Assembly: GCF_009910705.1 (NCBI RefSeq)
Contig: NZ_JAAAXJ010000014.1
Span: 1 to 64,000, forward strand
Origin: Microvirga arsenatis
GTDB taxonomy: Bacteria; Pseudomonadota; Alphaproteobacteria; Rhizobiales; Beijerinckiaceae
Reading direction: 5' to 3'
Length of the DNA: 64,000 nt
Positions 43,458 through 52,815 of this stretch are shown in pieces (positions within the stretch are counted from its first letter, which is position 1; the number at the start of each line of letters is the position of its first letter). Under the pieces are notes generated by a model that saw only the letters and a list, made by a program, of their open reading frames with translations, had not been told where the DNA came from and ran no database searches. Made by a program: the position numbers and the translations under genes.

Positions 43458-44156
43458 ATGAAAACCATCGGTCTCATCGGTGGGATGAGCTGGGAAAGCT
43501 CCGCCGAGTATTACCGCATCATCAATCAGGAGGCGAACCGGCGGCTCGGCGGGGTGCATTCGGCACAGTGCCTGATGTGGTCCGTCGACTTCGAGGAGAT
43601 CAAGCGCCTGCAGCACGAAGGCGATTGGGAGAGCCTCGGCGAGGCGATGAAGGATGCTGCGCGCCGCGTGGAGCGCGGTGGGGCGGGCTTCATCGTGCTG
43701 TGCACCAACACCATGCATCGCGTGGCGGATGCGGTCTCCTCCGCTGTGGGCATCCCGCTGCTCCACATCGCCGATCCCACGGCCGAGAGGATCAAGGCTG
43801 CCGGCTTCCGGCGCATCGGGCTGCTCGGCACGGCCTTCACCATGGAGCAGGATTTCTACAAGGGGCGCCTGCAGCAGCGCCACGGCCTCGACGTGATCGT
43901 TCCCGACGAGGACGACCGGCGCATCGTGCACGAGATCATCTACAGGGAACTGGTGCTCGGCCAGGTCCGGCCGGAGTCTCGACAGGCCTATCGCGAGATC
44001 ATCGCGCGTCTCGTCGAACGCGGCGCTGAAGCCGTCATCCTCGGCTGCACCGAGATCATGCTTCTCGTGACGGACGAGGACAGCCCGGTGCCGCTGTTCG
44101 ACACCACGACGATCCATGCGATTGCTGCGGTGGACCGGGCTTTGAAACCGGATTGA
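43458..44156 (+). CDS. Aspartate/glutamate racemase family protein
   Basis: The gene encodes 232 residues. Two catalytic cysteines are visible, in IVLCTNTMH (about 75-83) and VILGCTEIML (about 193-202), as in cofactor-independent Asp/Glu racemases of the YgeA type. GLIGGMSWESSAEYY at the start is diagnostic. It interconverts L and D forms of an acidic amino acid; the preferred one is not evident. The gene starts 8 bp after the isomerase gene. Confidence 0.93.
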   Translation: MKTIGLIGGMSWESSAEYYRIINQEANRRLGGVHSAQCLMWSVDFEEIKRLQHEGDWESLGEAMKDAARRVERGGAGFIVLCTNTMHRVADAVSSAVGIPLLHIADPTAERIKAAGFRRIGLLGTAFTMEQDFYKGRLQQRHGLDVIVPDEDDRRIVHEIIYRELVLGQVRPESRQAYREIIARLVERGAEAVILGCTEIMLLVTDEDSPVPLFDTTTIHAIAAVDRALKPD

Positions 44157-44167
44157 TGCTCGCGTCC

Positions 44168-44249
44168 TGGCCGGGTCTGCCCCGGCCATCCCGATCCTGT
44201 GAGGCTCGGCGTTTCATGCAATCGGGATCACCGGCACAAGGCCGGTGAT
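44168..44249. repeat. Paired hairpin repeat between convergent genes
   Basis: Two GC-rich hairpins, TGGCCGGG/CCCGGCCA (44168-44188) and TCACCGGC/GCCGGTGA (44228-44248), are linked by ATCCCGAT and ATCGGGAT arms. It lies between two convergent genes and may stop transcription from both sides. Confidence 0.65.
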
Positions 44250-44266
44250 GACGTAGGAGACCATCT

Positions 44267-47200
44267 TCACTCCGCCGCCACCTTCGTGGCGCGCCATTGC
44301 GTCAGCAGGGCGCGCAGGGCTGCCGGCTTGAGCGGCTTGTTCAGCACGTGGATGTTCATCGCCGCCGCGGCGTCGCGCACGGTCGGCGTGCGGTCCGCCG
44401 TGACGAGCAGGGCAGGCGTGTCGACCTGCGTTCTCCAGCGCAGCGCCTTGATGAGCTCGAGGCCGTCGGTGTTGTCGAGATGGTAATCGGCGATGATGAC
44501 CTCCGGCAGCGACCGGTTTTTGCGCAGGGCATCGTGGGCCGTTTCCAGATCGGATGCGGTCCAGACCTCGCAGCCCCAGCCCGAGAGCAGAAGGCGCATG
44601 CCTTCCAGGATGGCAGGCTCGTTGTCGATCACGAGAACCTTCAGGCCGGACAGGCCGGTGGAGGGAGCCTTCGGCGGCTCGGGCGCGGCGGTGGTGGCGG
44701 GCAGGGCGGCCACCACCGGCACCTCGACGCGGAACACGGATCCGCGCCCCACCTCCGAGTTCAGGGTGATCGGATGCTTGAGCACGCGGCCGATGCGTTC
44801 CACGATGGAGAGGCCGAGGCCCAGGCCCCGCGCGACCTTCATGCCCTGGTCCAGGCGCTGGAACTCGCGGAAGACGATGCGCTGCTTGGAGGCGGGAATG
44901 CCGAGGCCCGTATCCCACACCTCGAGCACCACATGCCCGCCGCGCCGGCGTCCGCCCACGAGCACGCGGCCTGACGGCGTGTACTTGATCGCGTTGGAGA
45001 TCAGGTTCTGCAGCAGGCGCCGCATGAGGCGCCGGTCGGAGCGCACCGTGAGGGTGCAGGGAACGAAGGTGAGCGCGAGGCCCTTGTTGCGCGCCACCGG
45101 CTCGAACTCGCGCTGAAGCTGGCGGAAGAGCTCGTCGATGCGGAAGCTCGACCATTGCGGCTTCATGGCGCCCGTGTCGAGGCGCGAGATGTCGAGGATC
45201 GCCGTGAGGATCTCCTCGACCGCGTCGAGGGATGCGTCGATGTTCTCGGCGAGCGACGCATCGCCCGCCTCGCGATCCCGTTCCAGGAGGGAGGTCGCAT
45301 AAAGGCGCGCCGCGTTGAGCGGCTGCAGGATGTCGTGCGATGCGGCGGCGAGGAAGCGCGTCTTGGAAATGTTGGCCTCGTCGGCCTCCGCCTTGGCGCT
45401 CCGCAGGGCTTCGTTGAGGCGCGTCAGCTCCTCGGTGCGCTCGCGCACGCGCTGCTCCAGGGTCTCGTTCGCGCGCCGGCTCGCCTCCTCCGCCAGCACG
45501 GCCTCGGTCACATCCGTGTAGGTGGTCACATGGCCGCCGTCGGGCAGAAGGTTGGAGCGGATCTCGATCACCTTGCCGGAGGGAAAGAGCTTGAGGCGCA
45601 CCGGCTCCACGTCATGCCGGAAGGAGTGAAGGCGCGCTGCGACGAGATCCTCGATCTTGCCCGGCCCGTAGGAGCCGCGCGAGGCGTTGTAGCGCACGAT
45701 CTGCTCCATGCCGATGCCCACCTGAACGAAGTTGGGCGGCATGTCGTAGAGGTCGAGGAATGCCTGGTTCCAGGCGAGCAGGCGCAGGTCGCTGTCGATG
45801 ACGGTGATGCCCTGCTTGGCGTAGTTGAGCGCATGCTGGAGAAGATCGCGGCTGTGCTGGATGGCGGCCGAGGCATCGTCGAGGAGCTTGAGCGCCGCCT
45901 CGGTGGACACGGTGCGGCGGCGCAGCAGGATCGACAGGGCCAGGCGCGAGGAAGCCGTTCCGATGGCCGATGCCAGGAGGTGCTCGGCATAGCGCAGGAG
46001 ATGGATGTCCGCCTCCGCCTTCAGCTCGATGTTCTGTCCGCGGCTGTGGGCGAAGCCCTCGAAGGACCGCGCCGTCCGTTCCTCGCCGAGATAGCGCGCG
46101 ACGGTGGCGCGCAGCTCGCCGACGCTCACGCTGGCGCGGAACAGGCGGAAGCTCGGAGCTGCGGAGGCCGCGCCGTCGGCGACGAAGATATTGGCCTGGA
46201 TCTGCTCCATCGCGGTCACCGGCCGCCACAGGGAGAAGGCCACGTAGCACAGGATGTTCAGGGTCAGGCTCCAGACCACGCCGTGGGTGAGCTGGGGCAG
46301 ATCGACCCCGAACAGGGCAGTGGGCTTGAGCGCCGTGATGCCGAAGGGCCCGGTGACCACCACGTCGGACCAGAACACGCCGTCCCAGACGAGGCTCGGC
46401 AGCAGCAGGGTGTAGGCCCAGGTGATGAAGCCGACGATCAGGCCGACGCTGGCGCCGAGCGCCGTGCCCCGCGACCAGATGAGCCCGCCGAGGAAGGCCG
46501 GTGCGACCTGCGCGATGGCGGCGAAGGACAGAAGCCCGATCGCCGCGAGCGCCGCGTCGCCGGAGGCGCGGTAATAGGCATAGCCCAGCAGGATGACGAG
46601 AACGATGGAGACCCGCCGCACGCCGATGACGAAGCTGCCGGGATCGATGCCTGCGAAGGCGCGCCGCCGCAGGACGATGGGCATCACGAGGTGGTTCGAG
46701 ATCATCACCGCCACGGCCACCGAATCCACGATCACCATGGCGGTCGCCGCCGAGAAGCCGCCGAGGAAGGCGATCACCGCGAGGGTGCCCGCCCCATCCA
46801 TCAGGGGGAGCGCCAGCACGGTCATGTCCCGGTCGACATTGCCTTCAGGGAACGCGGCAAGGCCGGCGAGGGCGATGGGAATGACGAAGAGGTTGATGAG
46901 GAGAAGGTAGACCGGGAACAGCCAGGCGGCCCGCTTCAGGTCCGCGATGTCGTGGTTCTCCACCACGGTCACGTGGAACTGGCGCGGCAGGAGCAGGGTG
47001 GCGCAGGTGGAGAGGAGGATGAGCGTGATGTAGCTGCCGAAGCCGGAGGTCAGCTCGGTCAGGTTCGAGCCGATACCCTGAGCATTCAGACGTTCCAGGA
47101 TGCCGTCATAGCCGTCGAACATGAAGAAGGTGATGTAGCCGCCCACCATCAGGAAGGCGACGAGCTTCACCAGGGACTCGATGGAGATGGCGAGCAGGAG

Positions 47201-47776
47201 GCCGTTCTGGTGCGCGGTGGCATCCGTGTGCCGGGTGCCGAAGGCGACGGCGAAGCCCGCCAGCACGAGGGCGACCACGAGGGCGAGATCGCCGAGGAAG
47301 GGAAGCTGGGTGAGCGAGGCCCCATTCGCCGAGGCGAGGAACACGTCGAGGGAGGAGGCCACCGCCTTCAGCTGCAGGGCGATGTAGGGAACGGAGCCCA
47401 CCAGGGCGATCAGGCTCACCAGGGCGGCCACCCGCTCGCTCTTGCCGTAGCGGGCGGCCACGAAGTCGGCGATGGAGGAGATGTTCTGGGTCTTCGCCAC
47501 GCGCACCACCCGCGCCACGAGCGGGTAGCCGAAGCCGATCACCAGAATGGGGCCGATATAGATCGCGAGGAAATCGAAGCCGGAGCGGCTGGCGAGGCCG
47601 ACCGAGCCGAAGAAGGTCCAGGACGTGCAGTAGACGGCAAGCGCCAGGGCCGCGATGGTGGAGCGGGCCGGCCCCTGGACGAAGCGCCGCCCCCAATTGT
47701 CGCCCCAATAGGCGACGGTGAACAGGAAGCAGAGATAGACCAGCGCCGACAGCACGACGGCCCAGGTGGCGACCAT
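44267..47776 (-). CDS. Hybrid histidine kinase with sodium/solute symporter-like sensor domain
   Basis: The gene encodes 1169 residues. An SSS-type transporter domain of about 13 helices (1-520) is followed by a linker, a PAS domain (about 640-770), a HisKA domain with phosphoacceptor His814 (AAASHDILQPLN), an HATPase with NLISNAIKYTPSG and a C-terminal receiver with Asp1097 (IIADYHLD). The symporter part probably senses or carries a solute and signals through the kinase. This matches the NahK/ErcS-prime group. No response regulator is adjacent; the NarL-type gene at 18925 is a candidate partner. Confidence 0.94.
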   Translation of the reverse strand: MVATWAVVLSALVYLCFLFTVAYWGDNWGRRFVQGPARSTIAALALAVYCTSWTFFGSVGLASRSGFDFLAIYIGPILVIGFGYPLVARVVRVAKTQNISSIADFVAARYGKSERVAALVSLIALVGSVPYIALQLKAVASSLDVFLASANGASLTQLPFLGDLALVVALVLAGFAVAFGTRHTDATAHQNGLLLAISIESLVKLVAFLMVGGYITFFMFDGYDGILERLNAQGIGSNLTELTSGFGSYITLILLSTCATLLLPRQFHVTVVENHDIADLKRAAWLFPVYLLLINLFVIPIALAGLAAFPEGNVDRDMTVLALPLMDGAGTLAVIAFLGGFSAATAMVIVDSVAVAVMISNHLVMPIVLRRRAFAGIDPGSFVIGVRRVSIVLVILLGYAYYRASGDAALAAIGLLSFAAIAQVAPAFLGGLIWSRGTALGASVGLIVGFITWAYTLLLPSLVWDGVFWSDVVVTGPFGITALKPTALFGVDLPQLTHGVVWSLTLNILCYVAFSLWRPVTAMEQIQANIFVADGAASAAPSFRLFRASVSVGELRATVARYLGEERTARSFEGFAHSRGQNIELKAEADIHLLRYAEHLLASAIGTASSRLALSILLRRRTVSTEAALKLLDDASAAIQHSRDLLQHALNYAKQGITVIDSDLRLLAWNQAFLDLYDMPPNFVQVGIGMEQIVRYNASRGSYGPGKIEDLVAARLHSFRHDVEPVRLKLFPSGKVIEIRSNLLPDGGHVTTYTDVTEAVLAEEASRRANETLEQRVRERTEELTRLNEALRSAKAEADEANISKTRFLAAASHDILQPLNAARLYATSLLERDREAGDASLAENIDASLDAVEEILTAILDISRLDTGAMKPQWSSFRIDELFRQLQREFEPVARNKGLALTFVPCTLTVRSDRRLMRRLLQNLISNAIKYTPSGRVLVGGRRRGGHVVLEVWDTGLGIPASKQRIVFREFQRLDQGMKVARGLGLGLSIVERIGRVLKHPITLNSEVGRGSVFRVEVPVVAALPATTAAPEPPKAPSTGLSGLKVLVIDNEPAILEGMRLLLSGWGCEVWTASDLETAHDALRKNRSLPEVIIADYHLDNTDGLELIKALRWRTQVDTPALLVTADRTPTVRDAAAAMNIHVLNKPLKPAALRALLTQWRATKVAAE

Positions 47777-47846
47777 AGGCTTGAACCCTCAAGAACTCCG
47801 GTTCTAGCTTTAGCCGGTTCACGGTGCGATGGCCACCGGCCGCCGG

Positions 47847-48761
47847 TCACAGGCCCCGGTCCCAATCCGGCTCCGGCGCGAAGCGGCGGGCCAGGAACTC
47901 GACGAAGGCGCGCACCTTCGCCGGCGCCTGCCGGCCCGAGGGCAGGACGGCGTGAATCCCGGGCTCGTAGGTGGGGTAGCTGCCGAGAACACGCACGAGG
48001 CTGCCGTCACGCAGACTGTCGCCGACGATGAAGGTCGGCTGATAGATCAGCCCCTGGCCGGCAACGGCCGCAGCCAGCAGGGCGTCGCCGTTGTTCGCGC
48101 GCAGATTGCCCTGCACGGGCACCACGGTCTCGCCCTCCAGCCCGAAGGTCCAGCGGTTGGCCCCGATGGCGCTCGGGAGGGTGTAGCCCAGGCAGTTGTG
48201 GCCGGCGAGGTCCTCCAGGCTCCGGGGCGTGCCATGCTCCTTCAGATAGGACGGCGCGGCGCAGACGACGGTGCGGCAGGGGGCAAGCCGCCGGGCGACG
48301 AGGCTCGAATCCTTGAGCCGCCCGATCCGGATCGCCAGATCCCACCCCTCCTCGATCAGGTCCACGTAGCGGTCGGCAAGACCCAGGTCGAAGGAGACGG
48401 CCGGGTGGAGCCGGTTGAATTCGGGGATCGCCGGGGCGATGTGCCGGAAGCCGAAGGTGAGGGGCACATTGAGCCGCAGGACGCCCCGGGGTTCGATGCG
48501 CTCCAGGCTGGCCTCCGCCTCCGCCTCCTCGATCTCGGCGAGGATCCGCTCGCAGGCTGCGAGATAGCTCCGGCCGCCTTCCGTTAGGGTCAGCCTGCGG
48601 GTGGAGCGGTGCAGCAGCTTCACCCCGAGCCGCTCCTCGAGAGCCGCCACGTGCTTCGTCACCATGGTCTGGGACAGGTCGAGCTCCCGCGCCGCCGCCG
48701 AGAAGCTGCCGAGCGCCGCGACGCGAACAAAGACCTGCATGCCGGTGACACGGTCGAGCAT
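47847..48761 (-). CDS. LysR family transcriptional regulator
   Basis: The gene encodes 304 residues. The N-terminal winged helix (ALGSFSAAARELDLSQTMVTKHVAALEERLG, about residues 16-46, quoted in part) and the periplasmic-binding-like effector domain (about 90-290) are typical. It is divergent from doxX, with a 103-bp gap that contains a GTGTGA/TCACAC inverted repeat, so it probably controls doxX and the VOC gene. The inducer is unknown. Confidence 0.94.
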   Translation of the reverse strand: MLDRVTGMQVFVRVAALGSFSAAARELDLSQTMVTKHVAALEERLGVKLLHRSTRRLTLTEGGRSYLAACERILAEIEEAEAEASLERIEPRGVLRLNVPLTFGFRHIAPAIPEFNRLHPAVSFDLGLADRYVDLIEEGWDLAIRIGRLKDSSLVARRLAPCRTVVCAAPSYLKEHGTPRSLEDLAGHNCLGYTLPSAIGANRWTFGLEGETVVPVQGNLRANNGDALLAAAVAGQGLIYQPTFIVGDSLRDGSLVRVLGSYPTYEPGIHAVLPSGRQAPAKVRAFVEFLARRFAPEPDWDRGL

Positions 48762-48781
48762 GGCGCGATCTCACCCTGCTG

Positions 48782-48817
48782 GTGTGAACTGATATTCCCG
48801 CGGAGTTATTATCACAC
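48782..48817. promoter_or_regulatory. Inverted repeat between lysR and doxX, possible LysR site
   Basis: GTGTGA (48782-48787) and TCACAC (48812-48817) are 24 bp apart in the divergent gap. The spacing is longer than the classic T-N11-A box, so the call is tentative. Confidence 0.4.
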
Positions 48818-48864
48818 GCCGAGTTTGAGGTCATATGGAGACCATCCATTCAGGAGACTCTCTT

Positions 48865-49299
48865 ATGATCGATACCCGCACCGCTCCCTATGCCGCCCTG
48901 ATCCTGCGCGTCGCGCTTGGAATCCTGTTCCTGGCCCATGCCGGCCTCAAGCTCTTCGTGTTCACGCCGGCAGGCACCGTGGGGTTCTTCGGCAGCCTCG
49001 GCCTGCCGCCGGCTCTCGCCTACCTGACCATCGCGGCGGAGACGGTCGGCGGCATCGCTCTCATCCTTGGCGTTCTGACGCGCTGGGCCTCGATCGCCCT
49101 GATCCCGATCCTGCTCGGCGCCATCGTCTTCGTGCACGGCTCGGCGGGCTTCTTCTTCTCCAACCCGAAGGGCGGGTGGGAATTCCTCGCCTTCTGGATC
49201 GTCGCCCTTGCGGCGCAGGCCCTGCTCGGCAACGGTGCCCTGGCCCTGCAGTCCGGATCGGCGAAGTCTGCTGCTGCGTTGTCCACGCGCTCGGCTTGA
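48865..49299 (+). CDS. DoxX family membrane protein
   Basis: The gene encodes 144 residues from the ATG at 48865, with CAGGAGA upstream. Four membrane helices with RVALGILFLAHAGLKLFVF and the GGIALILGVLTRWASIAL repeat pattern are typical of DoxX proteins, some of which are linked to quinone or thiosulfate oxidation and redox stress. It forms a unit with the VOC gene 11 bp downstream under the divergent LysR regulator. Confidence 0.92.
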   Translation: MIDTRTAPYAALILRVALGILFLAHAGLKLFVFTPAGTVGFFGSLGLPPALAYLTIAAETVGGIALILGVLTRWASIALIPILLGAIVFVHGSAGFFFSNPKGGWEFLAFWIVALAAQALLGNGALALQSGSAKSAAALSTRSA

Positions 49300-49310
49300 A
49301 AGGCGCGGCC

Positions 49311-49838
49311 ATGTCGAAATCCATCCCCCACGACGCCACCGGTCAGCCGGTGGCCAAGCCCATCGATCCCGGTGTCAGGATCGGTCATGTCCATCTGAAG
49401 GTCGCCGATCTCGAGCGAGCGCTCGCCTTCTATTGCGGGGTGCTCGGCTTCGAGCTGATGCAGCGCTACGGCACCCAGGCCGCTTTCGTGTCGGCCGGGG
49501 GCTACCACCACCATATCGGCCTGAACACCTGGGAGAGTAAAGGAGGCTCTCCGCCGCCTCCCGGCTCCACGGGGCTCTACCACGTGGCGATCCTCTACCC
49601 CACGCGGGCGGCCCTCGCCGATGCGCTCTACCGCCTGATCCAGGCCGGCATCCCCCTCCAGGGGGCGAGCGACCACGGGGTGAGCGAGGCTCTCTACCTG
49701 AGCGATCCCGACGGGAACGGGATCGAGCTGTATGTCGACCGCCCGCAGGATCAGTGGCCGCGGACGCCGGACGGGGAACTCCAGATGGTCACGCGCCGCC
49801 TCGACCTCCAGGACCTTCTCGCCGGCCGCACGGCTTGA
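49311..49838 (+). CDS. VOC family (glyoxalase/extradiol dioxygenase-like) protein
   Basis: The gene encodes 175 residues. Two beta-alpha-beta-beta-beta modules are visible: GHVHLKVADLERALAFYCGVLGFEL (about 25-49, quoted in part) and LYHVAILYPTRAALADAL (about 89-106). His at the first module, a second His in LYHVAI and Glu in DGNGIELYVDRP form the usual metal triad. It probably acts on a small electrophile or catechol. It starts 11 bp after doxX. Confidence 0.92.
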   Translation: MSKSIPHDATGQPVAKPIDPGVRIGHVHLKVADLERALAFYCGVLGFELMQRYGTQAAFVSAGGYHHHIGLNTWESKGGSPPPPGSTGLYHVAILYPTRAALADALYRLIQAGIPLQGASDHGVSEALYLSDPDGNGIELYVDRPQDQWPRTPDGELQMVTRRLDLQDLLAGRTA

Positions 49839-49895
49839 CGAAATTCTCATGTCGGGCAGCCTAAGCTTGGGGGTTCAAGCGACAGGAGACCCGTC

Positions 49896-50330
49896 ATGTG
49901 GAACGAGTTCAAGCAGTTTGCGCTTCGCGGCAACGTGGTCGATCTCGCCATCGGAATCATCATCGGCGCCGCTTTCGGCAAGATCGTGGATTCGCTGGTG
50001 GGCGACATCTTCATGCCCATCATCGGGGCCGTCACCGGCGGCCTCGATTTCTCGAACTACTTCACCCCGCTTTCCGGAACCGTGAGTGCGGCTGCATTGG
50101 AAGAGGCCAAGAAGCAGGGGGCGGTGCTTGCATGGGGCAACTTCGTCACGGTGGCCATCAACTTCCTCATCATCGCCTGGATCCTGTTCTTGCTGGTCAA
50201 GGCCATGAACCGCCTGCGCCGCAGCGAGGACGCGAAGACCGGCACGGCCGACAAGCCGGCTGAGATCCCGGCCGACGTGAAGCTGCTGACGGAGATCCGC
50301 GACCTGATGAAGACGGGCCGGACGCTCTGA
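49896..50330 (+). CDS. mscL: Large-conductance mechanosensitive channel
   Basis: The gene encodes 144 residues. [20 protein letters not shown] begins the conserved N-terminal helix and first pore helix, and a second helix (about 85-108) and a charged cytoplasmic end follow. It opens under membrane tension to release solutes during osmotic downshock. The gene is monocistronic. Confidence 0.97.
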   Translation: MWNEFKQFALRGNVVDLAIGIIIGAAFGKIVDSLVGDIFMPIIGAVTGGLDFSNYFTPLSGTVSAAALEEAKKQGAVLAWGNFVTVAINFLIIAWILFLLVKAMNRLRRSEDAKTGTADKPAEIPADVKLLTEIRDLMKTGRTL

Positions 50331-50442
50331 CCTATCACGGGTTTCGATCGAACCCTTCGTCTTTTGTCATGAGACGCATTGGACCCTTGCCTTGAGCCGG
50401 CGAACGGGCCATCCCTGTTCGCCTGTCCCCGAGGAACCTCCC

Positions 50443-51645
50443 ATGAATGCGTCCGCCGCGATCCCGTCCGTTCTCAACCTGCGCCCCGAAGCGGAGCAGG
50501 CGCCGACCAGCGGCATCGTCGACGTGTTCAGCTACGGCCGGTCGAAGCCCGGCATCATTCCGCTCTGGGTAGGGGAGGGCGACCTGCCGACGCCGTCCTT
50601 CATCTGCGAGGCGGCCGCCCAATCGCTCGCGAAGGGCGAAACCTTCTACACCTATCAGCGCGGCATCCCGGAGCTGCGCCAGGCCATCGCCCGCTACCAT
50701 GAGGGGGTCTACCGCAGGGCCTTCGATCCCGAGCGTTTCTTCGTGACCTCCGGCGGCATGCCGGCGATGCAGCTTGCCTTCCGCATGCTCGCCGGCAACG
50801 GCGACGAGGTTCTGATCCCGACTCCCGCCTGGCCGAACTTCGCGGGCGCCATCACCATTGCCGGGGCGCGTCCTGTTCCCGTGCCCATGGCGATCGATGA
50901 AGGGGGCTGGCATCTCGACTTCGAGGGCCTTGAGAAAGCGATCACCCCGCGCACCCGCGTGCTCGTCGTCAACTCGCCCTCGAATCCCACGGGCTGGGTG
51001 GCAAGCCGTGAGGACCTGCGCGCCGCCCTCGCTCTGGCGCGGCGGCACGGGCTCTGGATCGTGGCGGACGAGATCTATCATCGCTTCATCCATGATCCGG
51101 CCCTCACCGTTGATGGCCGCTCGCCTTCCTTCCGGGACGTGATGGAAGCCGACGACAGGATCATCTTCGTCCAGACCTTCTCCAAGAACTGGGCCATGAC
51201 CGGCTGGCGCCTGGGCTGGCTCGAGGCTCCGCCGGCCCTGGGGCAGATCATCGAGAACCTGGTGCAGTACCAGACCTCCGGAACGCCGGTCTTCGTGCAG
51301 CGTGCGGGCGTCGCCGCCATCGAGCAGGGCGAGAGCTTCCTGGCCGATCAGATCGCCCGCGCACGCCAGGGCCGTGAGATCGTCGGGCGGCTGAGCGAAA
51401 CCGGCCTCGTCGAGCTGCCGCCCCCGAGCGGCGCCTTCTATGCTTTCCTGAAGATCAAGGGTGCAAGAAATTCCAAGGACATCGCCTTCCGCCTGATCGA
51501 CGAGGCCAATGTGGGTCTCGCGCCGGGCTCCGCCTTCGGCGAGGCGGGCGAGGGCTATCTGCGCCTCTGCTACCTGCGCAAGCCCGACGACGTGGACGAA
51601 GCGGTCCGCCGCATCGGCGAGGCGTTGCCGCGGCTGGTGGCCTAA
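50443..51645 (+). CDS. PLP-dependent class I/II aminotransferase
   Basis: The gene encodes 400 residues from the ATG at 50443 (MNASAAIPSVL). The PLP lysine is in TFSKNWAMTGWRLGW (about 245), with the NSPSNPTGWV and VADEIYHRF motifs before it. It transfers an amino group between an amino acid and a 2-oxo acid; an aspartate/aromatic-type family is likely, but the substrate cannot be fixed. It is not obviously in an operon with its neighbours. Confidence 0.93.
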   Translation: MNASAAIPSVLNLRPEAEQAPTSGIVDVFSYGRSKPGIIPLWVGEGDLPTPSFICEAAAQSLAKGETFYTYQRGIPELRQAIARYHEGVYRRAFDPERFFVTSGGMPAMQLAFRMLAGNGDEVLIPTPAWPNFAGAITIAGARPVPVPMAIDEGGWHLDFEGLEKAITPRTRVLVVNSPSNPTGWVASREDLRAALALARRHGLWIVADEIYHRFIHDPALTVDGRSPSFRDVMEADDRIIFVQTFSKNWAMTGWRLGWLEAPPALGQIIENLVQYQTSGTPVFVQRAGVAAIEQGESFLADQIARARQGREIVGRLSETGLVELPPPSGAFYAFLKIKGARNSKDIAFRLIDEANVGLAPGSAFGEAGEGYLRLCYLRKPDDVDEAVRRIGEALPRLVA

Positions 51646-51762
51646 GATTCGCACACTGCCCTTGAGCCCAAGCCTGTCCATCGACAGGCGCTGGTCGCAT
51701 GGCCTGTGCGCGTCATCGGCATTTGACGGGAGAGGCAAGGGCGTCCATTGACCGGAGCCGTG

Positions 51763-52812
51763 ATGCGTCCCGTCCTCGCCCATCTCGTTCAGATCCTGAT
51801 CGCCGCACTGGGGGGCCTTGTCTTCCACTGGCTCGGCGTTCCGGCGGCATGGCTGTCGGGTGCGGCCATCGCGGCCGCCCTCTGGGGCCTCACCGGCTGG
51901 GCCGTGCCCATGCCGCGGGCGCTGGCCGATGCCGCGATGCTGATCTCCGGTGCGGCCATGGGGGCTGCGGTGACGCCGGAAGCCATCGCCGCCATGGGCC
52001 GGTATCCGGGAAGCCTCGTCCTGCTGGTGATCGGCGTACTCGCGATCTCCGCGGCGTCCACGGCCTGGCTCGTGCGCTTCGCCGGCTGGCGCCGGGACGA
52101 TGCGGTGCTGGCCTCCGTGCCGGGGGCGCTCTCCACCGTTCTGGCGGTGGCGGCGGACCGCAAGGCGGAGGTCGCCTCCATCGCCATCGTGCAGAACTTC
52201 CGCCTCTTCGTGCTGATCGCCCTGCTGCCGAGCCTCGTCGTGCTCACCGGCGACGGGGGCAACACGGGCGCGCTGATCGGCGAAGGCCTGCCGGTCGAGA
52301 GCCCGGGCGGCATGGCCTTCATCCTTCTGGGCGGCCTCGCTCTCGGAGCCGTGTTCAAGGCGATGAGGGTGGCAGCGCCCGTCCTGCTCGGCGCCACGGT
52401 GATGAGCTCCGTCAGCCACGCGACGGAATGGGCGACAGGCGTGATTCCGCCGGTCATCGCGACCGGCGGCCTTCTGCTGATCGGCCTCTTCATCGCCGAG
52501 CGGTTCCGCAACGTCCAGCGTTCGACCTTGAAGCGGGCGCTCCTCGCTGCCATGGGTTCCTTCACGGTCGGGATGGTGGTGGCGGCTCTCTTCGCCGCCG
52601 GTGCGGCGTGGATTGCCGGCGTCAGCTTCGCCAACGGCCTCGTGGCTTTTGCCCCCGGGGGGCTCGAGGCCATGACCGTGCTCGCCCTCATCCTCGGGCT
52701 CGACCCGCTCTATGTGGGCATCCACCACCTCGTGCGCTTTCTCGGCATCGGCCTCGTGCTGCCCTTCCTGATCGGCTGGCTGCAGCGGGACAGGACCGCG
52801 GCTGCGGAGTAG
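51763..52812 (+). CDS. AbrB-family integral membrane protein
   Basis: The gene encodes 349 residues from the ATG at 51763; a TTG at 51748 or GTG at 51760 are alternatives. About nine or ten membrane helices form two similar halves (HWLGVPAAWLSGAAIAAALWG early, PGGLEAMTVLALILGLDPLYVGIHH late). This is the AbrB/ammonia-monooxygenase-regulator-like family of putative transporters, unrelated to the Bacillus AbrB regulator. Cargo is unknown. The 3' end abuts the convergent RpiR gene with 3 bp between. Confidence 0.9.
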   Translation: MRPVLAHLVQILIAALGGLVFHWLGVPAAWLSGAAIAAALWGLTGWAVPMPRALADAAMLISGAAMGAAVTPEAIAAMGRYPGSLVLLVIGVLAISAASTAWLVRFAGWRRDDAVLASVPGALSTVLAVAADRKAEVASIAIVQNFRLFVLIALLPSLVVLTGDGGNTGALIGEGLPVESPGGMAFILLGGLALGAVFKAMRVAAPVLLGATVMSSVSHATEWATGVIPPVIATGGLLLIGLFIAERFRNVQRSTLKRALLAAMGSFTVGMVVAALFAAGAAWIAGVSFANGLVAFAPGGLEAMTVLALILGLDPLYVGIHHLVRFLGIGLVLPFLIGWLQRDRTAAAE

Positions 52813-52815
52813 GGG

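Noticed and set aside
45155-48031. 958-codon plus-strand frame opposite the hybrid kinase
   Set aside because: It is Asp/His/Gly-rich antisense of membrane helices and kinase; no start context and no domain.
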